From Drechmeria coniospora (taxonomy: Eukaryota > Ascomycota > Sordariomycetes > Hypocreales > Ophiocordycipitaceae), in NCBI RefSeq assembly GCF_001625195.1, contig NC_054391.1, positions 9,314,552-9,378,551 of the forward strand: a DNA stretch of 64,000 bases. Direction: 5' to 3'. How positions within the stretch are numbered: position 1 is the stretch's first letter; each line of letters opens with the position of its first letter. Under the pieces are notes generated by a model. The model made no database searches. It saw only the letters and a program-made list of their open reading frames with translations, and was not told the origin of the DNA. Positions 1 through 9,911 of the stretch are shown here, piece after piece. Position numbers and translations under genes: made by a program.

Positions 1-258
1 GTCGTTGACCAGCCGTTCGAGCAATCGTTCATCGTCCGTCCATCGACTTTGGCTTCCTCTCGACAGTCCCACCCACCGAGTCGTACTTTGTTCGCAGCAG
101 ACGCCGCAGGTAGCCAACAGCGCCCGACACCAGAAGACATGCCCCTCCTCCGGGACGGTCACGAGCACCATCGGATGATATAATAGGGCAGCCCTCGGTT
201 CGGTTTATCGATCCTCGCCACAGACGCCCACGCCGAGGACGACGCCGGGTGACACAGG

Positions 259-3200
259 ATGGACGCATCGTCGGACGACTCGTCGCACGTCTCCCAACCG
301 CTCGAGCGCTCCGTCTCGCAAACGAGCGCCGCCTCGAATCGGTCCCATTCGCAGACGACCCGACGAAGCCGCAGCCGGCTGCTCAGCCATCCCAGCAGCT
401 CCTCCAGCAGCGTCGCCGCCAGCGACAAGTCCCTCACGAGCTTCCCCAGCTTCTCGCCCGAGGAGGTTGTCGTCGAGCGCTTCGGCGACGCCAAGTTCCA
501 AGACCCCGAATGGGCGGCCGACGACGGGCGCCGCAAGCCGGCCGCGCAGGACTCGCGGGACGGGAGGTCGACGGAGGCGGCGAGAAACGGCGGCGGTCAA
601 ACTCTTTCCATCGTCGACAGCCTCGTCGGCCCTAGCTCGAGCCGCGACGCCCTCTTCGAGGATGCGCCCCTGAGGCGGTCCGTCCCCGGCGCCCTCCACC
701 AGGCCGACGATCCGCACATCCAGCGTCTCGTGGCGAGGCACGGCGCCGTCGCCCTGGTGAGGCAGATTTCCGAGGATCTCGCCCAGCGGGACACGCAGAT
801 CTCGATGCTGCGACGGCGCGCCGACGAGCGCGAGCGGGCCCTGAGGAGGATCATCCGCGAATGCGGCCTCTCCAACCTCGATCTCGAGACCCGCCTGCGC
901 GCCGTCGAAGGCGAGCTGCGGGCCAACGACAAGAACCACAACAGCGGCCTGACCGACCTCATGAGTGACGCCATGCAGGACACCATGTCCGAGAACGTCT
1001 ACGGCGTGACGAACCGCGCCGCCGCCACCATCCGAGCGGCCGCGGCGTCCAAGGCGCACGCGTCGGAGGGCGCCGGCAAGGGGACGATCCGAGGGTGGAA
1101 AAGCTACATTTGGGGCACGGGAACCTCGAACCAAAGCTCCAACCACACCTCCAACCAGGCGAGTCGCAGGAGCAGCATCAACGGCGGCGACGGGAACCAG
1201 TCGACCGTCGTCCGGAGCCACCACGCCAACCTCGACCGGCGGCCGACCCTCCAGGAGGACCTCTTCAACCCGCCCGCCGAGCCGGCTCCGGAACCGGTGC
1301 GGAGCGCGAGCCGCGCGTCGAGCACCCGCTCCGCCGCCGCCGCCTCGGAGCGCAGCGAGTCCGTCTCGCTCGCCAGCCTCGCGCTGAGGCTCGTCGCCGG
1401 CGGCACCGTCGCCGCCCGCGACGCCGAGGCTCGGGGCCGCGCCGCCAGCGCCTCGGGCCGCGCGCAGTCGGCGAGGGCGGCGTCGACGGCGAGCGCGAGG
1501 GCCATGCGGACCTCGCGCGCCGTCTCCGTCGCCGGCGGTCCCAAGGCCCTCATGGCCATGCGCCGCTCGACGCCCGCCCCTCCCGTGCCCGCCAACGGCA
1601 AGACGCAGGCGCAGGAGATGTGGGGGGCGCGGCCGGCGGCGCGGCGCCCGCCTCGTCGCGGCCGGAGAACTACGGTCCCGTCGAGATGGACGCCATCCTG
1701 CCGCCCGAGTCGCAGCCGCCGACGCTCACGCACATCTACAACAACTACGCCAGCAGCGAGTACCTGACGGACCGTTTCGGCTTCATCTACGACCAGCGGC
1801 GGAAGAAGCGGCAGCGCGAGGCGGCCCAGATGGCCCAGCACATGCGCAAGGGGACCCGCGTCGACATGCTCATGAGCGGCCGCTCGGCGAACTCGTCCAA
1901 CCTGATGGACGATTCGGTCAGCATCTCGAGCGACGGCCGGCCCGAGAGCCCGAGCAGCATGGACGAGCGGCAGACGGACGAGGGCCGGCCGACGAAGCGG
2001 TGGCAGGACTACCTCAAGATCGCCACCGTTCCCACGGAGCTCCTGAGCCACACGCCGAGCATGAGCGTGCCGTCGCTCGAGGTCATGGAGGGCGCGACGG
2101 CGGCCGACGACGGGCCGAGCGAGACGGTCAAGTCCCCGGGCATCACGCCGACGAGCTTCGGCCTCGTGCCCCTGGCGAGCACGACGACGGCCGTCGACAG
2201 CGGCGACGCGAGGCAGCCCCCCGAGGCGGACGGCACGACGGCGGGCACGCTCGTCAAGGAGGACGCGGAGCCGGTGAGGCTGCTCCTCGAGCAGCTCAGC
2301 GACGTGCACGACTCGCTCCAGCGGGACAAGATGGCGCGGTGGAACGACTTCCTGCGCAAGGTTCGCGCCGAGCGCCGACGCGAGGGCGAGGCCGCCGTCG
2401 CCGCCGCCGCCGCCGCCGCCGAGGCCCGGCACGAGACGCCGGCCATGATCCTCCCCGAGGCTCGCGTCGCCGACGGCGAGATCATCGGCATCGCCGGCCT
2501 CGGCAACAAGGGCAAGGTCGGGCGCGCCAAGTGGGCCGAGTTCAAGGCGCTCCTCCTCGGCGGCATCCCCGTCGCCCATCGCGCCAAGGTCTGGTCGGAG
2601 TGCTCGGGCGCCAACGGGCTGCGCAACCCGGGATACTACGACGGCCTCGTCGGCCAGAGCGGCGAGGACGACGACCCGGCCGTCGTCGGCCAGATCCGCA
2701 TGGACATGCACCGCACGCTGACGGACAACATCTTCTTCCGCAAGGGGCCCGGCGTCCGGAAGCTCAACGAGGTGCTGCTGGCCTACTCGCGGCGGAACAA
2801 GGAGGTCGGCTACTGCCAGGGCATGAACCTCATCGCCGCCAACCTGCTGCTCATCACGCCGGCGGCCGAGGACGCCTTCTGGATCCTCGCCAGCATGATC
2901 GAGACGATTTTGCCGCGGGGCTACTACGACCACTCGCTCATGGCGTCGCGGGCCGACCAGCAGGTGCTCCGCCAGTACGTCTCGACGGTGCTGCCGAAGC
3001 TGTCGGCCCACCTCGACGACCTCTCCATCGAGCTCGAGGCCCTCACCTTTCAGTGGTTCCTCTCCGTCTTCACCGACTGCCTGAGCGCCGAGGCGCTGTT
3101 CCGCGTCTGGGACGTGGTGCTGTGCACCAACGACGGCAGCACCTTTCTGTTCCAGGTGGCGCTCGCGCTGCTGAAGCTCAACGAGCGGAACCTGCTGCGG

Positions 3201-3461
3201 TGCGACACGGCGGCCGGCGTGTACACGTACATCAACCACCAGATGACGGAGCACGCCATCAGCATCGACGGCCTCATCCAGGCGAGCGAGGGGCTGCGGA
3301 AGCTCGTCCGGAGGGACGAGGTGGAGCAGCGCCGGGAGCGCGCGATGCAGGCGGAACGGGACATGCAGAACCGGCGGGGCGGGAGAGCTGCGGCGGCGGC
3401 GACGACGACGGCGGCCGAGGAACCGCTGGCTGCGGTGGAACCGATGCCGATGGAGCCTTGA
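259..3461 (+). CDS. TBC-domain Rab GTPase-activating protein (frameshift near 1622-1627)
   Basis: The gene encodes a Rab/Ypt GAP that would stimulate GTP hydrolysis on a small GTPase in membrane traffic. The N-terminal ~450 residues are Ser/Ala/Arg-rich and low complexity, with a helical stretch near residues 160-200 (QISEDLAQRDTQISMLRRR). The C-terminal ~300 residues are a TBC domain. The arginine finger IRMDMHR lies near residue 813 and the glutamine finger YCQG near 852, so both catalytic residues are present. The ATG at 259 is the first in frame. The first frame (259 to about 1623) and the TBC frame (from about 1626) differ by one base at a run of six G (1622-1627). Adding one base gives 1,067 residues to the TGA at 3461. 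A 1620-1667 GT-AG intron would be 48 nt and would not restore frame, so a missing G (read error or real mutation) is the simplest explanation. The family call is firm; the target Rab is unknown. Confidence 0.9.
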
Positions 3462-3914
3462 CGGACGGACGGACGGATGGATGGATGGATGGATGGACGT
3501 TGGAGAGCTTCGGCGCACGATATACCCCCCCTTTCATTTGTATCATTTGTCATGTACGGTACGCGGCCATCTTGGCCGTCCGAGGTTGCCAGGGCTAGGC
3601 GGATAGCTGGCTCTCGGCGTCGTCGGCGATGCGGCGGGCCAGGGCGGTTGGTTTCGGTCTCGGTTCGCGGCCTCGGTCTCGGTCGCGATTTCGGTCTCGG
3701 TCGCGATTTCGGTCTCGGTCGCGATTTCGGTCTCACAGGTCTCGGGCGCGGTCTCGGCCTCAATCTTGGTTGTCGAGAAAAGCGTGGATATCGGTAGAAC
3801 TAGGAGCGCGCAGGCGAAATGACAATAGATGGGCGTCACGAAACGCGGGAGATGATGGATGCACAGCCGGCCGGGGCCCGACATGGTCGTCGCAACACGC
3901 GGACGAGCGTGGAT
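3462..3914. other. Intergenic between convergent genes, with tandem repeats
   Basis: This spacer separates the 3' ends of the RabGAP and the minus-strand hydratase. It starts with a GGAC/GGAT 4-bp repeat (3462-3496). A perfect 18-bp unit (CGGTCTCGGTCGCGATTT) is repeated three times at 3674-3727, within a wider degenerate GGTCTCGGT-rich stretch (about 3645-3760). The small frames across it read as short-period dipeptide and tripeptide repeats. I see no gene. Confidence 0.7.
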
Positions 3915-4823
3915 TCACAGCTTGGACTTGGCCGCGTCCTTGGCCCACTGCTCGTACCAGACCTTGCCAAACTCCTTCCTCTCCCCATCCGTCCTCTGAT
4001 CCTGGTCGAAGCGAGCCTCCTCGGCGTCGAGGCCGGGGCTCTTGAGCTCGGCGATGAGCGTCTTGTGCATCTCGGCCTTGATGACGCCGTAGACGCCGGC
4101 CTTGGGCTTCGAGAGGAGGTCCCGGTCGGCGATGAACTTGAGGGCGTCGTCGAGGGAGGTGGCGATGCCGTCGGCGAGGCCCATCTCGACAGCCTCGGCG
4201 GCGGAGAAGCGGCGGGCCTCGAGGGCGACGCTTCGGTAGGCCAGCGGCGTCAGCTTGTGGCGGAAGATGGCAGCCATGGCGGGCTTGAGGGGCGCGCCGA
4301 AGAGCATCTCGTTGAGGCACATGAAGCCGCGGGGCGAGGGGGCGAGACGGTAGTCGTGGGAGAGGGCGAGCATGAGGCCGCCGGCGTAGGTGTGGCCGTT
4401 GAGGAGAGCCAGCGTGGGCATGGGGAAGCTGGCGGCGCGAGTTTGCGTCAGCCTTGGTCGCGGATTTTCGACGCAACGGACGTTGACGGGGGGGGCAACG
4501 TACGTGAGGAAGCGGCGCCAGACCTGGTAGAAGAGGGCCCAGAAGCCGTCGGTGTTGATGGCATGCTCGAGGTCGAGGCCGTTGGAGTAGAACTTTTGGA
4601 TGGCGCTCGTGGTGACGACGACGCCGGGCTTGTAGCCGCCAAACTCGATGACGTCGAGGGCCGAGAGGAGGGCGTGGCAGAAGGGCGTCGTCAACCGATT
4701 GTCGGGCGGCGAGGACCAGGTGAGGAGGTAGACGGAGGGCGCCGGCTCGGTGCAGACGATGGAGCCGCCGACGTGGGCACCCATGGGCGGGATGGGGATG
4801 GTGAAGAGCGGCTGCTGGGCCAT
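3915..4823 (-). CDS. Peroxisomal enoyl-CoA hydratase/isomerase family protein
   Basis: A crotonase-fold enzyme, probably acting on enoyl-CoA double bonds in peroxisomal fatty-acid beta-oxidation. The ATG at 4823 sits in a good context (CAGCCATGGCC). A frame-preserving 75-bp intron runs from 4503 (GTACGT) down to 4429 (CCAG). Removing it joins LT to FPMPTLALLNGH, which matches the conserved family segment, and gives about 277 residues. FYSNGLDLE and NGHTYAGG form the two oxyanion-hole segments. The downstream LNEMLFGAPL segment carries a possible catalytic Glu. The C terminus is SKL, a canonical PTS1 signal. Hydratase and delta3,delta2-enoyl-CoA isomerase cannot be separated by eye. The gene converges on the RabGAP. 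Confidence 0.88.
   Translation of the reverse strand: MAQQPLFTIPIPPMGAHVGGSIVCTEPAPSVYLLTWSSPPDNRLTTPFCHALLSALDVIEFGGYKPGVVVTTSAIQKFYSNGLDLEHAINTDGFWALFYQVWRRFLTYVAPPVNVRCVENPRPRLTQTRAASFPMPTLALLNGHTYAGGLMLALSHDYRLAPSPRGFMCLNEMLFGAPLKPAMAAIFRHKLTPLAYRSVALEARRFSAAEAVEMGLADGIATSLDDALKFIADRDLLSKPKAGVYGVIKAEMHKTLIAELKSPGLDAEEARFDQDQRTDGERKEFGKVWYEQWAKDAAKSKL
4429..4503 (-). other. Intron of the enoyl-CoA hydratase/isomerase gene
   Basis: The donor is GTACGT at 4503 and the acceptor is CCAG ending at 4429. It is 75 nt, a multiple of three, so the unspliced frame is also open. The 25 intron-encoded residues interrupt a conserved family motif, which is why it is read as an intron. Confidence 0.8.
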
Positions 4824-7319
4824 GGCTGGTGAAGAGGGCGCCCGGCGGAGGGAGATGTGAGGGTAAAAGGTCGAAAGGTCGAGAGGTGGGCGATGGAAGA
4901 TGGTCGTTTGTTGGCCGCGGCGGGAGGTGAAGCCAGCTGTTGGGTGGTGGAAAGCCGTGGGAGGACGGTGGAAGAAGCTCCAGCGGATGGAGAGCTAGCC
5001 GTTCCGGGCCGAGGCTGTCCTCAGCCTCGCTCCCTGGCCCGACGACGGGGGTCATTCGCCAACGGCAGGCTCGATGTTGACGAACCGGCGAGGCTAAAAA
5101 TTACGGGCAAAAATGCATCGGAAGCAACGGATCGAAGCGATGCCGGTCGATGCAACGTCTCGTCTGTGCCGGCACTTGTGCGCGTACCGTCGTGGTCGAC
5201 GGGCTCGCCTGCATCGAAGCTCCGGCGAATTTCACATGCCGCCGGCTGCGGTGGGGCGTCCTCCGGTAGGTATAGGGTAGGCATTCCGGACGGCGTCACA
5301 CGGGCAGCAGCCAAGCCAACGCACCGCCCGCCGTCTCGCAGACCGAACCATGCATCGAATGGAATGCACATGTGTCACACCTACAAGTGGATGACTATGG
5401 GTAGGCCTGAGCCGCAGTGGCATGTTTAGAGGCGAGTGCAGAGTGCTCGGTACTGTAGACCACTGCAAGTACACACAACTCCCTGCAGGTACTGAGCAGC
5501 ACGCGAGTACATTCATGTACATGCACAGTGCACACATAGACGTAGTTGTACTCTGTACGGTACATGCAACATGAGTGGCAAGTGGGTAGTTAAGCAGGTA
5601 GTTTGTAAGTACTCCGTATACTACTGACTGTGCGAGCAAGTACGGAGTGCACACAACCCATTGCAAGTGCCGAACAATAGGTACTATAAGCACAGAGCAC
5701 ACACAACTCAATACAAGTACCAAGCAAGTAGTACAACTCATATGGAGTGCTCGCCACCCACTGCAAGTAACGAACAGTACGTGGACGTTTGTCCATGTTC
5801 CTTGCACACGTATAGGTGTAGAAGTAAGCGTAAACATGAGTGGCAGACGGGTCACGACGTACAAGTACGGCGTTCATACTGTACATGCAACTTGGTGCAA
5901 GTACCGCACAGTACCTGTACAGTACGTGCATGTACATGCTTGACTTGAGTACCTATGGAATCATGAAGTACTGGGACACATGTATGTACCGAGTAGCCAT
6001 GGAGTATAAACAACTCCCAGCAAGTACACCTAAGCAGAAGCACAAAGCACTTACAAGCAGACACACGACTCGATGGCAGTGCTTAATACTGAGCAGTACT
6101 TACTGAGCGGTACTTACTGAGCAATACTTACTGAGCAGTACAGCCAAGTGCGGCGTGCACACCACTCTCGGCAAGCAGAAGCATCGACAAAGTACTAGGT
6201 ACGCAAGTACGCATATAAGTACTTGTGCAACTCAATAAAGTACCTAGTAGGTACCAACAGCTCATCTACAGAGCACACACCACTCAATAGAGGTACCGAA
6301 CGGTGCAAGTACAGGGTACAGGCAACTCACGGCAAGTAGAAGAACCGAGTACATACTGTATGTTCACGCGCAACGCAATACAAGTACCTAGTACCTAGCC
6401 GTAAGTACAACTAATACAGCACGCCCACGGCTAGTAGAAGCACCGAGTACTTACATACTATGTTCACGCGCAACTCAATACAAGTACCTAGTACCGAGCA
6501 GCAAGTACAACTAATACAGCACGCCCAAGTAATACGGAGTCGACGCATCTCACGGCAAGTAGAAGCACCCGAGTAAGTACTTGCACGTGCTGTACATACT
6601 TAGGTACTGAGTACTGTAGGGAAGTACAAGTACAAATCAATAAAAGTACCGAACTGCCATCGCCGAGTACGTACAACTCAATCAAAGTACCGAACAGTAC
6701 TTGCAGCTAGAAGTACCCAGTACATGCATACGCAACGCAATAGAAGTACCGAGCAGCACAACTAGTTGTAAGTAATACATGCACACCTACTTGTACACAC
6801 ACACACCACTCACGGCAAGGAGAAGCACCATCGAGTACTGTACGCAACTAATTACACCTACATGGCACAGCACAACGGCAAGCACCGAACAGTACTTACT
6901 TGCACCTACAAGTGCTCATTACTAGGAGATTCCGAGGAGTAGAAGAGCGCTGCCTTGAGCATCTGCGCGGCAAGCCAAGGCAGTCGCGCGCCACTCCGTC
7001 CGTACCTGCTTCTCGTATCCTCTGCGCCGTGCCTGCTTCTTGTATCCTCTGGTGGTGGCTTCCCGTCGGAGCCATCCGTTCCTGCCTGCCAGGGGAACCG
7101 CCAACAACCCCAACCCACCAAACACCTCCAATCCATCCCACCGCCCCCCGCTAGAACCTAACTTCCTCCCTCCCCTCCCTCCTCCTCCCTCCTCCACGAC
7201 GACGACGACGACGAGGCCGGCATCATCCACCCGCACCCGCTGGCCACGTCGCCCTCAACCTCTGCTCGCAGCCGTCTCACCCCTCGCCCCTCGGCACATC
7301 TCACCCCTCGCCCCTCAGC
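4824..7319. other. Intergenic spacer, GTAC-rich, with imperfect tandem repeats
   Basis: This 2.5-kb spacer separates two divergent genes. From about 5,440 to 6,930 it is dense in words built on GTAC (AGTACTT, CAAGTACC, GAGTAC). Units of about 98-125 bp containing AGTAGAAGCACCGAGTAC and CGCAACTCAATACAAGTACC recur at about 6331, 6429 and 6554. The last 160 bp before ALG2 are pyrimidine-rich (CTCCCT repeats near 7167-7197) followed by an (ACG)n run near 7197-7215, as is common in promoters of filamentous fungi. No open frame looks like a gene. Confidence 0.6.
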
Positions 7320-8912
7320 ATGCCGAAGCCCGCGTCCCCCGACGCCGGCGCCATCGTCTTCTTCCATCCCGACCTCGGCATCGGCGGCGCCGAGCGTCTC
7401 GTCGTCGACGCCGCCGTCGGCCTGCAGAGGCGCGGTCACCGCGTCGTCATCTTCACCAACCACTGCGACGCGAGCCACTGCTTCGACGAGTGTCGTGATG
7501 GTACGCCCGACGCCCGGGTGCCCCCCGTCCATGCTGCTCGGCCTCTCCGCCCGCCCGCCCGCCCGACGCCGCCGCTGACGCGTGCCAACCCCAGGAACCC
7601 TCGACGTCCGCGTCCGCGGCGACTGGCTCGTCCCGCCCTCGCTCCTCTCCCGCTTCGCCATCCTCTGCGCCGTCCTCCGCCACCTCCACCTCCTCGTCGC
7701 CGTCACCCTCACCCGCGAGCTCGCCGCCCTCCGGCCCCGCGCCTTCTTCGTCGACCAGCTCTCGGCCGGCCTGCCCCTGCTGCGCTACCTCCACGACGAC
7801 GTCCCCGTCTTCTTCTACTGCCACTTCCCCGACCTGCTGCTCGTCCGCGGCCGCGACGCCAACCCTCTGAAGCGCCTCTACCGCCTGCCCTTTGACCGGC
7901 TCGAGGAGTGGACCATGGCCTTTGCCCACTCCGTCGCCGTCAACTCCGAGTTTACGAAGCGCGTCGTCGACGAGACGTGGCCCGCGCTGAAGAAGCACGT
8001 CGAGATCAAGGTTGTCTATCCTTGCGTCGACACCGGCGACGCCGGAGCCCCCCAGGACGCAGTCGAGCTGGCCGACGAGGAGCTCGAGAGGCTCGTCGGC
8101 CCGGCGAGGATCATCCTCAGCATCAACCGCTTCGAGCGCAAAAAGGACGTCGGCCTCGCCATCAAGGCCTTTGCCGCCATCCCCGCGCCCCACCGCGAGG
8201 GCGTGCGCCTTGTCCTCGCCGGTCAGTTCCGTCCCCGCCCTCCCTTGTGCTTGGTGTCCTTGCCACGGCCGCCTCGTCCGCGCCCTCGATGATCCGCTCA
8301 CGCGCATCCTTGCCAGGCGGCTACGACCCCCGCGTGTCCGAAAACGTCGAGTACCACGCCGAGCTGCAAGCCCTCGCCGCGAGCCTCTCCCTCACCCACC
8401 ACACGGCCGGCTCGGACCCCGACGTCGCCTCTGACGTGCTCTTCCTGCTTTCCGTCCCCAACGCCGTCAAGGACGCCCTGCTCCGCTCCGCCGCCCTCCT
8501 CGTCTACACGCCGGCCAACGAGCACTTTGGCATCGTGCCCCTCGAGGCCATGCTCGCCCGCCGCCCCGTCCTCGCCACCAACACCGGCGGGCCCGTCGAG
8601 ACGATCCGCGACTCCGTCACCGGCTGGCTGCGCGATCCCGACGATGTCGCCGCCTGGTCCGACGTCATGCGTCGGGCTCTCGCCTTGACGCCGGCCCAGC
8701 TGGCCGACATGGGTGCCGCCGGAGCCCATCGCGTCACGACCCTGTTTGGGAGAGACCGCATGTCGGAGCGCCTCGATGCCATCGTCGACGAGATGGTCGC
8801 CATGAAGCGCCCTCCCCTCTTCATCAACAGCCTCGTCAACCTCGTCCTCTTGGCCCTGTGCTTCTGCCTCGGCCTGGCATTTGCGTCCGTGTATAAACGC
8901 CTCCGACGCTGA
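7320..8912 (+). CDS. ALG2: ALG2, alpha-1,3/1,6-mannosyltransferase of N-glycan assembly
   Basis: ALG2 adds the second and third mannoses to Man1GlcNAc2-PP-dolichol on the cytosolic face of the ER, using GDP-mannose. Three exons (7320-7500, 7595-8221, 8317-8912) give exactly 467 residues, the usual family size. Both introns are in phase 1. The N-terminal glycosyltransferase-4 motif is [15 protein letters not shown] (residues 18-32). The GT-B C-terminal half contains [21 protein letters not shown] and the EX7E-type motif [14 protein letters not shown] hydrophobic C-terminal segment ([20 protein letters not shown]) is the expected membrane anchor. The ATG lies just after a pyrimidine-rich leader. 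Splicing joins DECRD to [11 protein letters not shown] and LVLAG to GYDPRV, as in orthologues. Confidence 0.95.
7501..7594 (+). other. ALG2 intron 1
   Basis: It is a 94-nt intron with donor GTACGC and acceptor CCAG, in phase 1. Splicing joins the conserved DECRDG and [10 protein letters not shown] segments. Confidence 0.85.
8222..8316 (+). other. ALG2 intron 2
   Basis: It is a 95-nt intron with donor GTCAGT and acceptor CCAG, in phase 1. Splicing restores the conserved LAGGYDPRV segment. Confidence 0.85.
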
Positions 8913-9911
8913 GGACTGCGTCTTCCATTACGTGCATGTTACCTGTACCTATATCGTCGTTGATCTTTGGTGGAAGCCAGGGACAAGGGAAGATTCGGGC
9001 CTAAAATGGACGTCAAGCACAACGACACCCCCCGACGTCGGGTCTTTTCCGCATCATCACGCATCGTTTGCATTCTTATGTTGCGAAATGTCAGTCGATT
9101 TACGGGATATCTCGTCTTATCGCTGCCGGCCGACACCACATGCCGATGCGGCTCCAAACTTGAGTTGCCTCCCAGGTAATCAACAAACAGGCCCCCAAAA
9201 CGAACAACTCGCCGTTGCCCCAGCCCAGCCCATGCCCGTCGTCAATCATCCGTCTCTCGTCAACGACCTATATGCTCTCCGCTTCGCCACGCTCAAATCA
9301 TGCAGGCGGGGAGAGGATAGATAATAAAACAAGAAAAATAGAAAAAAGGCATTAAAAAAAGGAAAAAAGGGCTGGACGACGGCTCCCGCCTCTCAGAGGC
9401 CATAGCAGCATCCAAGGTCCCAGTAGCGCCAGAGTCCCAGCTCGGTTGCATCTGAGCCACATCGGATTGCCTTGTCGCTCACCTGTTCCATACAGCGCTC
9501 CGGGCCGCAAAAAACCCAAATGGATATCGAGGCGAGGAAACCAAAGAAAAAAGGTACGAATGAAGCTAGTCCCTATGCAGCCGGCCAGCCAAAGGAGCTC
9601 CCACTTGAAGACCCATAGATCCCGGGCTCATGGTTTATATATACATGTACATGTATATATATATATATATATATAAAACATGCATGTATGTATGCATACA
9701 TATAAATGTACGTATATTCTGGCCGCGCCGTGGCGTAACAGCGTGCGATTCTAGTCGCGCAGCGACGTTGATCTATGCTCGAAGCCAGCGGGTTTCCGGA
9801 ATGGCGCCTTCATCGTCATCGATTGACTGCTGCTGTGCAGCAAAGTGAGCTTTAGTTGTGGTGAGAAGCCGCACGCATATGTAGAACACGCGACGACGCC
9901 CACGCCGCCCA
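8913..9911. other. Intergenic between convergent ALG2 and kinase genes, with a TA-rich microsatellite
   Basis: This stretch holds the probable 3' ends of both genes. A-rich runs (9320-9368) follow ALG2. At about 9629-9716 there is an alternating TATA/CATG microsatellite with a long (TA)n core near 9655-9675. I see no convincing gene. Confidence 0.6.

Noticed and set aside
1104..3518. 804-codon minus-strand open frame over the RabGAP
   Set aside because: It is an antisense shadow of the TBC gene with an Arg/Ala/Val-biased composition. The sense frame has the catalytic TBC motifs.
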